A stretch of 63,210 nucleotides of DNA, taken from contig CAWCXF010000002.1 of NCBI GenBank assembly GCA_963799455.1, forward strand, positions 1 to 63,210. The letters are read 5' to 3'. The notes beneath the pieces are model-generated. The model saw nothing but the letters and a program-made list of their open reading frames with translations, was not told the DNA's origin and made no database searches. Positions within the stretch are counted from its first letter, which is position 1. Every line of letters begins with the position of its first letter. The stretch is from CAWCXF01 sp963799455. GTDB lineage: Bacteria > Pseudomonadota > Alphaproteobacteria > Rhodobacterales > Rhodobacteraceae. This document shows, piece by piece, positions 47,830 through 57,596 of the stretch. The position numbers were made by a program, and so were the translations under genes.

Positions 47830-49024
47830 TCCTGGTTCGCCCGACCCGGTCTCGTGACCGTTTGCCCTTACGCGTCCTCCGCCCTGCTCACATCCCCGAC
47901 GTCTACCCGACGGACGCGGCCTAGGCCGCCGCCGCCGGATCCCGGTAGACCCCGCCCTTCGCCATCAGCGACCAGGCGACCCGCGCCATGCGCGGTTGGC
48001 CAGCGCCACCGCGACCAGCATGTGCGGCTTCCTCGCCAGCATCCGGGCGAGCCACGAGCCCTCGGGAGCGCCGCGGCGCGCCGCCCATCGGACCGTCGAG
48101 ACCGCGCCGATGATGAGCAGGCGGCGCAGGTCGCGCTGGCCCATCTTCGAGGTCTTGCCCAGCCGCTCCTTGCCGCCGCTCGAATGCTGACGAGGGGTGA
48201 GCCCCACCCAGGCGGCGAAGTCGCGGCCCTTGGCGAAGGTGCCGGGCGGCGGCGCGAAGGTCGTCAGCGCGGCGGCGCAGATCGGCCCGATCCCAGGGAT
48301 GGTCATCAGGCGCGCCGCCGTCTCGTCCTGCCTCAGCCGCGCGCGCAGCTCCTTCTCGAGCGCGTCGATCCGCGCCGACAGCGCCTCGATCTGCTCGAGC
48401 AGCCCCCGTGCGAGGGCGACGACGGGCGCCGGCAGCGTGCCTTCCTCGCCCTCGACGAGCGCAGCGAGCCGGCCGAGATGCGCCAGCCCAGCTGGCGCGA
48501 TCACCCCATGCTCGGCGAGATGGCCGCGTAGGGCGTTGATCGTCTGGGTCCGCTGGCGCACGAACATGTCCCGGGTCCGGAACGCCATCGCCGCCGCCTG
48601 CTGTGTCTCGGTCTTCACCGCCACAAAGCGCATGGTCGGCCGCGACGCCGCCTCAGCGATGGCCTCGGCGTCGGCCGCGTCGTTCTTCTGGCGCTTGACG
48701 AAGGGCTTCACGTAGCTCGGCGCGATCAGGCGCACCTCGTGCCCGAGCGCGCCGATCGCCCGCCCCCAGAAGTGAGCGCTCGCACAGGCTTCCATCGCCA
48801 CCACGCAGGACGGCTGCGCGGCGAAGAAGCTCAGCAGCCGCGCCCGCGTCAGCTTGCGCCGGAAGACGACCGAGCCGTCCGCCGCGGCGCCGTGCGCCTG
48901 GAACACGTTCTTGGCCAGATCCAGGCCGATGATGCTAACCTCTCCCATGGACGCTCTCCTCGTAGCGGTGCCTCGACACCCGCTACCTTGGCACACGCGA
49001 TGCCGTCGGGGGGCGTCCACCCCA
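47830..49024 (-). mobile_element. IS110-family element 2
   Basis: Carries the transposase at 47921-48948. The downstream end is set near 47830 because the partial duplicate diverges there. The upstream end is set near 49024, where the GST-derived tandem repeat begins. The element is unrelated in sequence to the IS110-type element at 23765. Boundaries are approximate. Confidence 0.7.
47921..48948 (-). pseudogene. IS110-family transposase 2, C-terminal frame break
   Basis: Starts MGEVSIIGLDLAKNVFQAHG at 48948 with GAGGAGA upstream. DEDD-domain segments: CVVAMEACASAHFWGRAIGA and VKRQKNDAADAEAIAEAASR. C-terminal Transposase_20 domain: LMTIPGIGPICAAALTTFAP, WVGLTPRQHSSGGKERLGKT and MGQRDLRRLLIIGAV. 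An extra CG near 47994 shifts the last 25 codons, which otherwise read MARVAWSLMAKGGVYRDP. The catalytic domains are intact, so the protein could still be partly functional. Confidence 0.88.
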
Positions 49025-49217
49025 TCGGCTTACCGCGCTTCAGCGCTCGGCAAGGGTGTTCACCTGTGCGGCGTGGCCGCGGGCTGGCTCACCCGTGTCG
49101 CGCCGCGCGCATCCTCGCGCTGATGGCGGTTCCTTTGCCACGCAGGAACGCCGCGAGGCGCTCGCCATAGCCCTCGTCGGCTTACCGCGCTTCAGCGCTC
49201 GGCAAGGGTGTTCACCT

Positions 49218-50500
49218 GGACACCTCCGGAAACCTCGCCAGACGCTGGCGATCGTGATTCACTCGCCGTGACGGCGGCGATGGAGGGCGACGATGTCGGG
49301 TCAGCTGGGGTTCTGGTCGGTCGCGGACCGGCTGGCGGAGATCTCGGCGCAGGGCGATCCGCTCGAGACGCTGGCGGCGACGGTGGACTTCGAGATGTTC
49401 CGGCCGGTGCTGGTCGAAGGCGCTCGGCACGCCGCCGCGCTGGAAGGGCGGCAGGCCTCCGTTCGATCCGGTGCTGAAGTTCCGGATGCTGGTTCTGCAG
49501 TCGCTGCACGGGCTGTCGCTGGAGCAGACCGAGTATCTGGTGCGCGACCGGCTGTCGTGGATGCGGTTCTGCGGGCTCGGTCCCGAGGACCGGGTGCCGG
49601 ACGCGAACACGCTGTGGGACTTCCGCGAGGCGCTGATCGCGGCAGGAGCGTTGGACGGGCTGTTCGCGAGGCTCGATCAGGCGATCAATGCGGCCGGGCT
49701 ATCTGCCACAGGGTGGCCAGATCCTTGACGCGACACTGGTCGCCGCCCCACGCCAGCGCCACACCGACGGGGAGAAGGCGGCGATCAAGGAGGGCCGGGG
49801 CGCGGCCGAGATCTGGCCCGACAAGCCCGCAAAGGCGCGTCAGAAGGACGTGGATGGCCGCTGGACCGTCAAGCATTCCAAGGCGAAGACCCGTGCAGAC
49901 GGCTCAAAACCGATCGACATCGCGATCCCGATCTACGGCTACAAGTCGCACGTCTCGATCGACCGGATGCACGGCATCGTCCGCCGCCAGGTCATCACCG
50001 ACGCCGCCCGGCACGATGGCGCGCGGCTGCGGGAGGGCCTGATCCAGCGCGCCAACACGGCGCGCGGACGTGTGGGCCGACAGCGCCTACCGCTCGGCCG
50101 AGAACGAGGTCTGGTTGAAGGACCACGGGATGGTCAGTCGCATCCACCGTAAGAAGCCGCGAGGCAAGCCGATGCCCTTGCGCACCCGCCGCGCCAACGG
50201 GCGCAAGTCAGCCCTGCGATCGAAGGTCGAGCACGTCTTCGCCCATCAGAAGGCGCGGATGAGGGTGACCATCCGCACCATCGGCCTCGCCCGCGCCCGG
50301 GCCGCGATCACGCTGGCGAACATGGCCTACAACATGACGCGCTGGCGATGGCTCGACAGCCGAGCCGCGCCCGCCTGACGGCGACCGACGCCAAATCCCC
50401 CCCAATCAGCTCCCAGTGCCGTCAGAACCGGCAAGCCGAGGCAGCATCCGTCGCTCCATCGATCCGGCATCGTCGAACGGGACCGTATTCGGAGGTGTCC
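49218..50500 (+). mobile_element. IS5-family element with 4-bp target duplication
   Basis: Terminal inverted repeats GGACACCTCCGGAA (left, 49218) and, reversed, GGACACCTCCGAAT (right, 50500). Flanked by ACCT at 49214-49217 and 50501-50504. Length 1283 bp with a single transposase gene. Confidence 0.9.
49293..50378 (+). pseudogene. IS5-family transposase, three frame breaks
   Basis: Composite translation: MSGQLGFWSVADRLAEISAQ, GDPLETLAATVDFEMFRPVL; then FDPVLKFRMLVLQSLHGLSL and EQTEYLVRDRLSWMRFCGLG (N-terminal domain); then GQILDATLVAAPRQRHTDGE (first Asp), IPIYGYKSHVSIDRMHGIVR; then VWADSAYRSAENEVWLKDHG (second Asp) and RSKVEHVFAHQKARMRVTIR (Glu). All DDE residues are present but in different frames, with breaks near 49455, 49700 and 50065. 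Confidence 0.85.
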
Positions 50501-50679
50501 ACCTGTGCGGCGTGGCCGCGGGCTGGCTCACCCGTGTCGCGCCGCGCGCATCCTCGCGCTGATGGCGGTTCCTTTGCCACGCAGGAACGCCGCGAGGCGC
50601 TCGCCATAGCCCTCGTCGGCTTACCGCGCTTCAGCGCTCGGCAAGGGTGTTCACCTGTGCGGCGTGGCCGCGGGCTGGC

Positions 50680-51459
50680 TCACCCGTGTCGCGCCGCGCG
50701 CATCCTCGCGCTGATGGCGGTTCCTTTGCCACGCAGGAACGCCGCGAGGCGCTCGCCATAGCCCTCGTCGATCGCGTCGCGCACGCTGGGGCGGCGAGCG
50801 AGCGCCGCGCGCCAGCGCCCGACCCGCTCGCGGCCGTCGAGCAGGCGCAGGTTCGCCGCCCCCTCGAACACGTCGAAGTAGCGGAACACCGGCCCGAACA
50901 CGGTGTCCACGAGCGAGAAGCGCGCGCCCGCGAAGTGGGGGCCCGTCCAGGCGGGGTCACGGGCGGCCAGCTCGGCCTCGACCCGGTCGAACATTGCGGC
51001 GATCGCTGCCGCCCGCGTGTCGAGCGCCGCCTTGTCGGGCGCATTGTAGAGCCCCGCGATGGCGTTCAGCACGGACGAGCCGACCTCCATCCAAGCGCGG
51101 TGCCGCGCCCGCTCCAGCGGGTCGGCCGGGTGCAGCGGCCGAGGCTGCGTCTCCTCGAGGTACTCCAGGATCACGGCGGACTCGAAGATCGTCGCGGGCG
51201 GCGCCTCAGGGTCGGGGCGCGCTACGAGGAGCGGCACCTTGCCCAGGGGCGACAGCGCCGTGAACCAGGCGGGCTTGTCTGACAGGTCCACCCAGCGACG
51301 CTCGAAGGGCACGCCCTTCTCGGCCAAAGCGATGGCGGCGCGCTGCACGTAGGGGCACAGGTGGTGCGAGACGAGCGTGAGCCCTGCGGTCCTGCCCGGC
51401 GCTCGGCCGGCGCGCTCGGGCGCGAGGCGGGCGGCGGGCTCAGCGGCGGCGGGGCTCAT
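50680..51459 (-). CDS. Glutathione S-transferase
   Basis: An intact 259-residue protein. The N-terminal thioredoxin fold (about residues 25-105) contains SHHLCPYVQRAAIALAEKGV with the CPYV motif, GKVPLLV and ESAVILEYLEE (glutathione-binding E-S). An all-helical C-terminal domain follows. It conjugates or reduces electrophiles with glutathione. The DoxX gene lies directly upstream with a 4-bp overlap (start 51459, DoxX stop 51456), so both are under the MarR palindrome. Its 3' end is the source of the tandem repeat at 49025-50767. Confidence 0.9.
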   Translation of the reverse strand: MSPAAAEPAARLAPERAGRAPGRTAGLTLVSHHLCPYVQRAAIALAEKGVPFERRWVDLSDKPAWFTALSPLGKVPLLVARPDPEAPPATIFESAVILEYLEETQPRPLHPADPLERARHRAWMEVGSSVLNAIAGLYNAPDKAALDTRAAAIAAMFDRVEAELAARDPAWTGPHFAGARFSLVDTVFGPVFRYFDVFEGAANLRLLDGRERVGRWRAALARRPSVRDAIDEGYGERLAAFLRGKGTAISARMRAARHG

Positions 51460-51953
51460 CGCGCCGCCGCCCGCGCGAGCGCACGGCCACCGAGGGCTGC
51501 GGGCATGGTGCGCGACGGCACGAGCGCCCACGCTCCGTCGCCGAGCAGGGCCTGCGCCACGGCGAGCAGGGTCAGGTAGGCTGGGTACTCCCAGCCGCCG
51601 TTCTCGTAGCCGAACATCCAACCGTTGCCCCAGTGCGCCCAGGTCGCGCCGGCCAGGATCGGGACCAGGGCGAGCGCCACCCAGCGCGCCTGGACGCCGA
51701 GCACGAGCAGCACGCCACCGGCCGCCTCGGCGGCGAAGACGAGGTAGGCCAGGGGGCCGGGCAGGCCGATGGAGGCGAAGAACTCGGCCGTGCCGGGCAG
51801 GGTGAAGACGACGAGCTTCAGCCACAGCGAGTGGACCAGGAACATGACGCCCAGGGCCACGCGCAGCAGCGCCACGGCGAGGGGCGCCAGCCGCGCGTCG
51901 AGCGCGGCGGACGGGCGGGAGGGGAGAGGACGGGGTTGCATCGCGGGCTCCAT
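51456..51953 (-). CDS. DoxX-family membrane protein
   Basis: A protein of about 165 residues with four hydrophobic segments: APLAVALLRVALGVMFLVHS, GPLAYLVFAAEAAGGVLLVL, WVALALVPILAGATWAHW and YPAYLTLLAVAQALLG. DoxX-like proteins are inner-membrane proteins of uncertain biochemical role, often linked to thiol or oxidative-stress responses. Start MEPAMQ at 51953 is preferred over an upstream ATG at 51995 because the palindromic operator would otherwise be coding; MQPRP at 51941 is also possible. Operon with GST. Confidence 0.85.
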   Translation of the reverse strand: MEPAMQPRPLPSRPSAALDARLAPLAVALLRVALGVMFLVHSLWLKLVVFTLPGTAEFFASIGLPGPLAYLVFAAEAAGGVLLVLGVQARWVALALVPILAGATWAHWGNGWMFGYENGGWEYPAYLTLLAVAQALLGDGAWALVPSRTMPAALGGRALARAAAR

Positions 51954-51957
51954 GATG

Positions 51958-51999
51958 ATGCATGTGCATCTACACATGATCATGTAGATGCACATGCAT
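51958..51999. promoter_or_regulatory. Large palindrome between doxX and marR (operator)
   Basis: ATGCATGTGCATCTAC at 51958-51973 and its exact complement GTAGATGCACATGCAT at 51984-51999 surround ACATGATCAT, itself partly palindromic. It lies between divergent doxX-GST and marR genes in an AT-rich pocket, as expected for a MarR-type operator overlapping both promoters. Confidence 0.75.
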
Positions 52000-52055
52000 A
52001 TTCAGTCAAGCCGGATGCGCGGCGTTTGGAGAGGCGGCGACGCCGGGGGGCGACG

Positions 52056-52572
52056 ATGAGTGAGCACGACGACGGGGCAAGCGATGGGGTGAGTGGCAGG
52101 GCCTGTGGCTTGGGCGGCGGCGCGGAGACCATGGCGCTGCCCGACGAGGCGGTGCGCGCTTGGGCGCGACTGGTGCGGGTGGGACAGTCCCTGCTGGCCG
52201 CCGTGGAGGCCGACCTCAGGCGCGACGGCTTCCCGCCCTTGGCGCACTACGACGCGCTCTTGGAGCTGCGCCGGGCGGGCGAGGAGGGCTTGCGGCCCTT
52301 CGAGCTCCAACGCGCGATGCTGCTCGCGCAATACAACCTCTCGCGTCTCGTGGAGCGCCTGGTCCGCGCAGGTCAGGTCGAGCGGCGTGCGGCCGAGGGG
52401 GACGCGCGCGGGCACACGCTGCACGTCACGGCGGCAGGCCGCGACCTGCTGCGCCGCATGTGGCCGCGCTACGAGCGCGCCATCGCCGAGCGCTTCGCGG
52501 GTCGGCTGACGCCGGACGAGGTCGATGCCCCTCGCGGCCATCCTGGCAAAGCTGAGGCCGGAGCCGAGCTGA
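52056..52572 (+). pseudogene. MarR-family regulator, frame break near the 3' end
   Basis: Winged-HTH protein: AVRAWARLVRVGQSLLAAVE, PPLAHYDALLELRRAGEEGL, FELQRAMLLAQYNLSRLVER (recognition helix), VRAGQVERRAAEGDARGHTL, HVTAAGRDLLRRMWPRYERA. One extra C near 52528 shifts the last dozen codons; without it the protein would end LAAILAKLRPEPS at 52572. The DNA-binding part is unaffected. Divergent from doxX-GST with a 16-bp-arm palindrome between them, so it probably represses itself and that operon in response to an electrophile or phenolic ligand. Confidence 0.85.
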
Positions 52573-52733
52573 TCCATGTCGGAGGTTCCCAGGGTGCGTG
52601 CTAACCAGCGTCTCTCACGGACCGGTTCATCGGATGGTTGGCAGCAGGTCCACTTCTGTCAGGCGTCACGGCAAACTGGTCCGGAGGCGACATGAGGAAC
52701 TGGCCCCCTCGGTAGCCTGAGGGGAGGGCCTGG

Positions 52734-54041
52734 ATGACCATGCCAGTGACGGAGAGGCTTCTGCGGACTGAAGGTCTGCGGAGGGACGAGATGAAGGAGC
52801 CGGACGACGTGTCGGCGATGCTGAGGCTGAAGGCGCTCGGCTGGGGGGCGCGGCGGATCGCGGCGGAGCTGGGGTGCTCGCGGACGACGGTGCGGCGGTG
52901 GCTGCGCGAGGGCGGCTGGCGACGCCCGGTGGCACCGACACGCAAGACGTCGCTCGACGGTCTTGGGGGCTGGCTGTCCGAGCGCTTCCGCCGCCACGCG
53001 GGCAACGCGGACGTGGTTCGCCAGGAGCTCGCGGCCGAGAGGGGCATTGAGGTAAGCCTGCGCACGGTGGAGCGTGCGGTGGCACCGCTGCGCCAAGCGC
53101 TACGGGCCGAAGCGCGGGCGACGGTGAGGTTCGAGACGCGCCCGGGCCAGCAGTTGCAGATCGACTTCGGCCAGAGGCGGGTCGAGATCGAGGGCGCTCT
53201 GCGACCGGTGTCGTTCTTCGTGGCGACGCTGGGCCACTCGCGCCGGCTGCACGTCCGGGCCTTCCTGGGCGAGCGCCAGGAGCACTGGTTCGAAGGCATG
53301 GAGAGTGCCTTCGCAGCCTTTGGGGGCGTGCCTGAGGAGGTGCTGCTCGACAATGCGCGCGCTCTGATCCTGCACCACGACGCGGCGACGCGGGAGGTGG
53401 TGCTCAACCCCAAGCTCCACGCCTTTGCGCGGCACTGGGGCTTCCGGGTCCAGGCCTGCGCGCCGTACCGGGCGCGGACCAAGGGCAAGGACGAGCGCGG
53501 CGTGGGCTACGTGAAGGGCAACGCGGTCGCGGGGCGAACCTTCGAGAGCTTCGCGGCCCTGGAGGCGCATCTGGCCGAGTGGACGCGCGAGATCGCCGAT
53601 CAGCGCGTCCACGGCACCACCGGCGAGGCGCCCATGGTCCGCTTCGCGCGCGACGAGGCCGCCGCCCTGCGGCCGCTGCCCGACCGCGGCCCGTTCCTGG
53701 CCGCGCGCGAGCTGAGCCGACGCGTGGGAGCGGACTGCGCGGTGGAGATCGAGACGAACGCCTACTCGGTGCCGTGGCGCTTGATCGGGGAGCGAGTGAG
53801 CGTGCTGGTCACGGCCGAGACTGTGCAGGTCACCCATGCGGGCATCGAGGTGGCCCGTCATCCCCGCAGCGCGGACCGTCGCGGGCGCTTCACCGACCGC
53901 GCTCACTTCGAGGGCGTCGCGGGTGCCGCCGGCCGCGTGGTCAGAGAAGACGCCGAGGCAGCCGAGGCCGCGCCGATCCCGGCGCCGGCGCTGCTGCGCC
54001 CGCTCGCCGAGTACGAGGCGGTGGCCGGGGGCGCCTGGTGA
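52734..54041 (+). CDS. istA: IstA transposase, intact
   Basis: A 435-residue DDE transposase. N-terminal HTH (LKALGWGARRIAAELGCSRT, TVRRWLREGG; about residues 30-63), then the rve-fold core with D144 (QIDFGQ), D206 (LLDNARAL) and E254 (KGKDERG), and a C-terminal DNA-binding domain (TNAYSVPWRLIGERVSVLVT). The stop overlaps the istB ATG. Differs from copy 1 by lacking its extra T, so this is the only intact istA in the window. The start at 52734 could also be 52740. Confidence 0.93.
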   Translation: MTMPVTERLLRTEGLRRDEMKEPDDVSAMLRLKALGWGARRIAAELGCSRTTVRRWLREGGWRRPVAPTRKTSLDGLGGWLSERFRRHAGNADVVRQELAAERGIEVSLRTVERAVAPLRQALRAEARATVRFETRPGQQLQIDFGQRRVEIEGALRPVSFFVATLGHSRRLHVRAFLGERQEHWFEGMESAFAAFGGVPEEVLLDNARALILHHDAATREVVLNPKLHAFARHWGFRVQACAPYRARTKGKDERGVGYVKGNAVAGRTFESFAALEAHLAEWTREIADQRVHGTTGEAPMVRFARDEAAALRPLPDRGPFLAARELSRRVGADCAVEIETNAYSVPWRLIGERVSVLVTAETVQVTHAGIEVARHPRSADRRGRFTDRAHFEGVAGAAGRVVREDAEAAEAAPIPAPALLRPLAEYEAVAGGAW

Positions 54042-54837
54042 TGGGAGCGCAGACCCAGGACGAGCTCGACCGGATGCTGACGCGCTTGAAGTTGACGGCG
54101 GTGCGCGACCAGCTCGACGGCTTGCTCGACGAGGCGGCGCGGGGGGAGATGACCCTGCGCGAGGCGCTCGCCTTCCTCTGCGAGCGCGAGATCGCACGGA
54201 AGGATCAGCGCCGCATCGAGATGAGCTTCGGGCTGGCGAAGTTCCCCTTCGTGCGGACCCTGGAGGGCTTCGACTTCGCCGCCCAGCCCTCGGTCGACAA
54301 GGGCAGATTCGCGACCTCGCGACGGGGCGCTTCATCGCCCACGGCGATGCGCTCTTGCTGCTCGGCCCCCCGGGCGTGGGCAAGACGCACCTTGCGGTGG
54401 CGCTCGGCCGCGAAGCGATCGTGGCCGGCCACACCGTGCTCTTCACCGGCGCCATGGCGCTCGTGGCCAACCTCGCCAAGGCCCAGGTCGAGGGCCGGCT
54501 CGAGGAGCGGCTGGCGCACTTCGCCAAGCCGAAGCTGCTGATCGTGGACGAGCTGGGCTACCTGCCGCTCGAGCCCAACGCCGCTCACCTGTTCTTCCAG
54601 CTCGTCAGCCGCCGCTACGAGCGCGGCGCGATGCTGGTGACTTCGAACCGGTCCGTAGGCGAGTGGGGCGCGGTGTTCGGCGACCCGGTGGTGGCCACCG
54701 CGATCCTCGATCGCCTGCTCCACCACTCCCACGTCATCACCATCCGGGGCGACAGCTACAGGCTGCGCGAGAAGCGCCGGGCCGGCCTTCTGCAGAAGGC
54801 CGGCCCGGCGCTTGAAACCGAAGTCGAAACCACATGA
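54041..54837 (+). pseudogene. istB: IstB helper ATPase, frameshifted
   Basis: Identical to the intact istB at 1085 except at about 54300-54312, where copy 1 reads AGGGGCAATTCCGCGACC and this copy AGGGCAGATTCGCGACC, a net loss of one base. The shift lies before Walker A, so the ATPase domain (still present in the other frame, GPPGVGKTH) is not translated from the normal start. One other difference is Glu for Gly in CEREIARK. Confidence 0.9.
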
Positions 54838-54871
54838 CGGGGTGGGCCAGATCCTGGTGTCGCCACCGGGC

Positions 54872-56567
54872 GCATTGCCTCGCCTGAAATGTTCCTGAAG
54901 CTTGGGCCGTTGCCTCAGTAGGACTGCTCCTGAGTGGGGCAGCGCCGGAGGCCGAGGTGAGGCGGGTGAGCATGGCGACGAGAGACGAGCTGCTAGGTGC
55001 CCTGATGGGGCGGTATCGAGAGGCGAGCCGGGCGGAGAGGGGACGCATCCTGACGGAGTTCGCGGCAGTGACGGGCTATCACCGCAAGCACGCCGAGCGT
55101 CTCCTGCGCGGCGCAGGCCGAAGCGACCGGTCGCGGCCTCGGCCCGAGCGTCGGCTCTACGACGAGGCGGTGCGCGAGGCGTTGATCGTGCTATGGGAGG
55201 CGTCGGACCGGATCTGCGGCAAGCGGTTGAAGCCGCTCATCCCGATGCTGATCGCAGCGATGGAGCGCCACGGGCATCTGGCGCTCGACGCGGAGGTGCG
55301 GGAGCGGCTCGGAAGCGATCAGCGCCGCGACGATCGACCGATTGCTGGGGCCGGTACGCGCGCGAGGCAGGCGGCCGCGGCAGCCGCCGCACGGCGCCCT
55401 CGTCGGCGATCCGGCGCGCCGTGCCGATCCGCACCTACGCGGATTGGAATGATCCCCGCGCCGGGCTTCTTGAGGCCGATCTCGTCTCGCATAGCGGTCC
55501 GCTGACGAGCGGGAGCTTCGCGCAGACGCTGGTGCTCACCGACATCGCGAGCGGCTGGACGGAGTGCGCGCCGCTTCTGTTTCGGGAGCAGCAGCTGTTG
55601 ACCGAGGTGCTGACGGTGCTGCGCGGCGTGACGCCCTGCCGATCTCTGGGTTCGACACCGACAACGACACCGTCTTCATCAACGAGACGGTGAAGTCCTG
55701 GTGCGAGGCGGCGGGCGTGGCGTTCACCCGCTCGCGCCCCTACCGCAAGAATGATCAGGCACATATCGAGCAAAAGAACGGTGCGGTCGTGCGCCGGATG
55801 GTCGGCTATCGACGCTTCGAAGGGCTCGCGGCGACCGAGGCGCTTGCGCGCCTTTATCGGCCCATGCGGCTGTTCGTGAACTTCTTCCAGCCGTCGTTCA
55901 AGCTCGCCGAGAAGCAGCGAGACGGCGCGCTGATCCGCAAGCGGTATCATGCGCCGCTGACGCCGCACCAACGTCTCGTCGCCGACCCGCGCGACGCCGC
56001 AGGCGCTGAAGGATGCGCTGGACGCCCAGCACGCGACGCTCGATCCCGTGAGCCTGCTCGGCGACATCCGCGCGGCCCAGCAGGCCCTGGTCGAGATCGC
56101 AGACAAGGGGCCTGCAGCCGGTGCGGCGGCCGACGCCGAGCCGGCCCTCGAGGCGTTCCTCGCCGGCCTGCGCCTGGCCTGGAAGGAGGGCGAGGTCCGA
56201 CCGACCGCACAGCCGAAGGCGGTCAAGCCGCGCGGCCGGCGGCGGCCCGACCCGCTGGAAGGACGTCACCGCCGAGCTCGAGGGCTGGTTCGAAGCCGAC
56301 CTCGGCGCCGACGGGCCGGCAACTTCTCGGCAGGCTGCAGGCGGCTCATCCCGACGAGTACCCGGACAAGCTGCTCCGGACGGTGCAGCGCCGGCTCAAG
56401 GTCTGGCGTCGCGAGCGCGCCAGAGAGCTCGTGCTCGGCCCATGCTCCCCTGCCGGAGCGCCCAGATCCATACCACCCCCAGCAGATGCGGCGGCGTAGG
56501 TCCCAGGAACATCTCTGGTGAAGGCAACCTCAACCCGCTCAGGAACATTCCTCGCTGAGGCAATACG
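54872..56567 (+). mobile_element. DDE transposon nested in IS21 copy 2
   Basis: Ends are imperfect inverted repeats sharing ATTGCCTC and AATGTTCCTGA (left GCATTGCCTC at 54872; right, reversed, CGTATTGCCTC at 56567). CCGGGC at 54866-54871 is repeated at 56568-56573, a 6-bp target duplication. Removing 54872-56573 restores exactly the IS21 end found in copy 1 (CCACCGGGCCAGTTCC). Length 1696 bp. Confidence 0.88.
54957..56499 (+). pseudogene. Integrase-core (rve) transposase of the nested element, frame breaks
   Basis: N-terminus MATRDELLGALMGRYREASR, EFAAVTGYHRKHAERLLRGA, a HTH-type region of an ISNCY-like family. Catalytic core in shifted frames: LLEADLVSHSGPLTSGSFAQ (Asp), ISGFDTDNDTVFINETVKSW (Asp), PYRKNDQAHIEQKNGAVVRR (Glu). 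C-terminal HPDEYPDKLLRTVQRRLKVW. Breaks near 55315, 55375, 55635, 55990, 56260 and 56325. The element family is not certain. Confidence 0.75.
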
Positions 56568-56612
56568 CCGGGCCAGTTCCGAATGTCGCTTGATAACTTC
56601 CAACCGGAGGCC

Positions 56613-57566
56613 CTACACGAGGCCCCCGACTCGACGGTCGTGCAACATCGCCTCACGGTCAGCGGAAAGCGCGCGACGATCCGATATCGAGGCTCGGAGG
56701 CATTCGAAGAAGCTGGTCAGAAGCTGGCTTTTCTCGGAGGCGAGAGCGAAGGCGACCTCGCTGTGCGTGCCACTTCCGTCTAGGGTGCCACCTGGTTGAC
56801 GCTGTCCAGGCGGCCGGTGCAGTGGCGCCAGATGAAGCCGATCCCGAGGCCGTTGGCCACGGCTTCGTACACGCCGTCGCGTGTGTCGAGCGTCAGGAAC
56901 GGCCGCGGGCGGAGCCCGGCGCGGCGGAAGGCGCGATCGACGACGCGCTGGGTTGATGAGCCTCGCGATCGGAAGATCAGCGGATGTTCGACAAGGGCGG
57001 CGCAGCCAATCGGTGCCGCGCCGGGCGAGACCAAGCTGCGGGCGCGATGGCGATGACCTCGTTGCGGACGAGGTCGAGGCGCAAGAAGCGTCCGTCCTCG
57101 GGCACATCGGGTAGAATGCCGACGTCGAGACGGTGCGGGTGAGGACGGCCCGGGTGATCTGCTCGTGCGAGCCGTTCTCGACGATCAGCCGGACGTTGGG
57201 GTGACTCCGATGGAAGGCGGCGACGACGGCCATCCCTGGCATCGTGTTGCCCAGTCCCACCGCCAGGCTGCCATGCTCGAACGATCTGTGGCGGGTCAGG
57301 AGGCGCTCGGCCGCATCGCCGTCGAGCGACATCCGCTCGGCGATCTCGCTCAGCTCCGCGCAGAGCGGCGTCGGCGTGAGCGCCCCCCTCTCGCGCGAGA
57401 AGAGGCGCACGCCGTAGGCCGCTTCAAGCTCGCGGACATGCTGCGAGACGGCGGGCTGCGAAACGCCGAGCTCGCGTGCGGCCTCGGCGAAGGAGCGGCA
57501 CTCGGCCACGCAGCGCAGCGTCCGCAGGCGGGCAAGCGTCAGGCCGATCGGAGCCTCCCGAAGCAT
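56613..57566 (-). pseudogene. LysR-family regulator, frame breaks
   Basis: HTH part intact: LTLARLRTLRCVAECRSFAE, AARELGVSQPAVSQHVRELE. Effector domain: GSLAVGLGNTMPGMAVVAAF, HPNVRLIVENGSHEQITRAV; then in other frames ALVEHPLIFRSRGSSTQRVV, DRAFRRAGLRPRPFLTLDTR, DGVYEAVANGLGIGFIWRHC. The wording GSSTQRVVDRAFRRAG and VYEAVANGLGIGF resembles regulators linked to aminoethylphosphonate genes, but that is only a resemblance. Start chosen at MLREAPIG (57566); an upstream ATG at 57599 is in frame. Divergent from the HAD-transporter operon. Confidence 0.78.
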
Positions 57567-57596
57567 CGGTTTGAACGGCCGCAAGCATAGCTTGGC

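Larger units (their letters stand above)
49025..50767. repeat. Threefold 152-bp tandem repeat derived from the GST 3' end, split by IS5
   Basis: Units begin with TCGGCTTACCGCGCTTCAGC at 49025, 49177 and 50616. The second unit is interrupted at 49217/49218 by the IS5-type element; after subtracting 1287 bp the spacing is again 152 bp. Each unit contains the last 30 codons of the GST gene (reverse of DEGYGERLAAFLRGKGTAIS) plus 3' flank. Only the rightmost unit is joined to a full GST gene. Confidence 0.9.
52657..56595 (+). mobile_element. IS21-family element, copy 2, complete with target duplication, carrying a nested transposon
   Basis: Left end TGTCAGGCGTCACGGCAAAC (52657) matches the reversed right end TATCAAGCGACATTCGGAAC (56595) and the match continues inward (TGG, CCGG, GGCGACA). 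The flanks carry ACTTC at 52652-52656 and 56596-56600, a 5-bp duplication. A second transposon occupies 54872-56567, about 50 bp from the right end. Insertion is intergenic, between marR and lysR. Confidence 0.92.

Noticed and set aside
49025..50767. CRISPR array suspected from the repeated segments
   Set aside because: There are only three copies, 152 bp each, directly abutting with no spacers, and they derive from the GST coding end. No cas genes are present.
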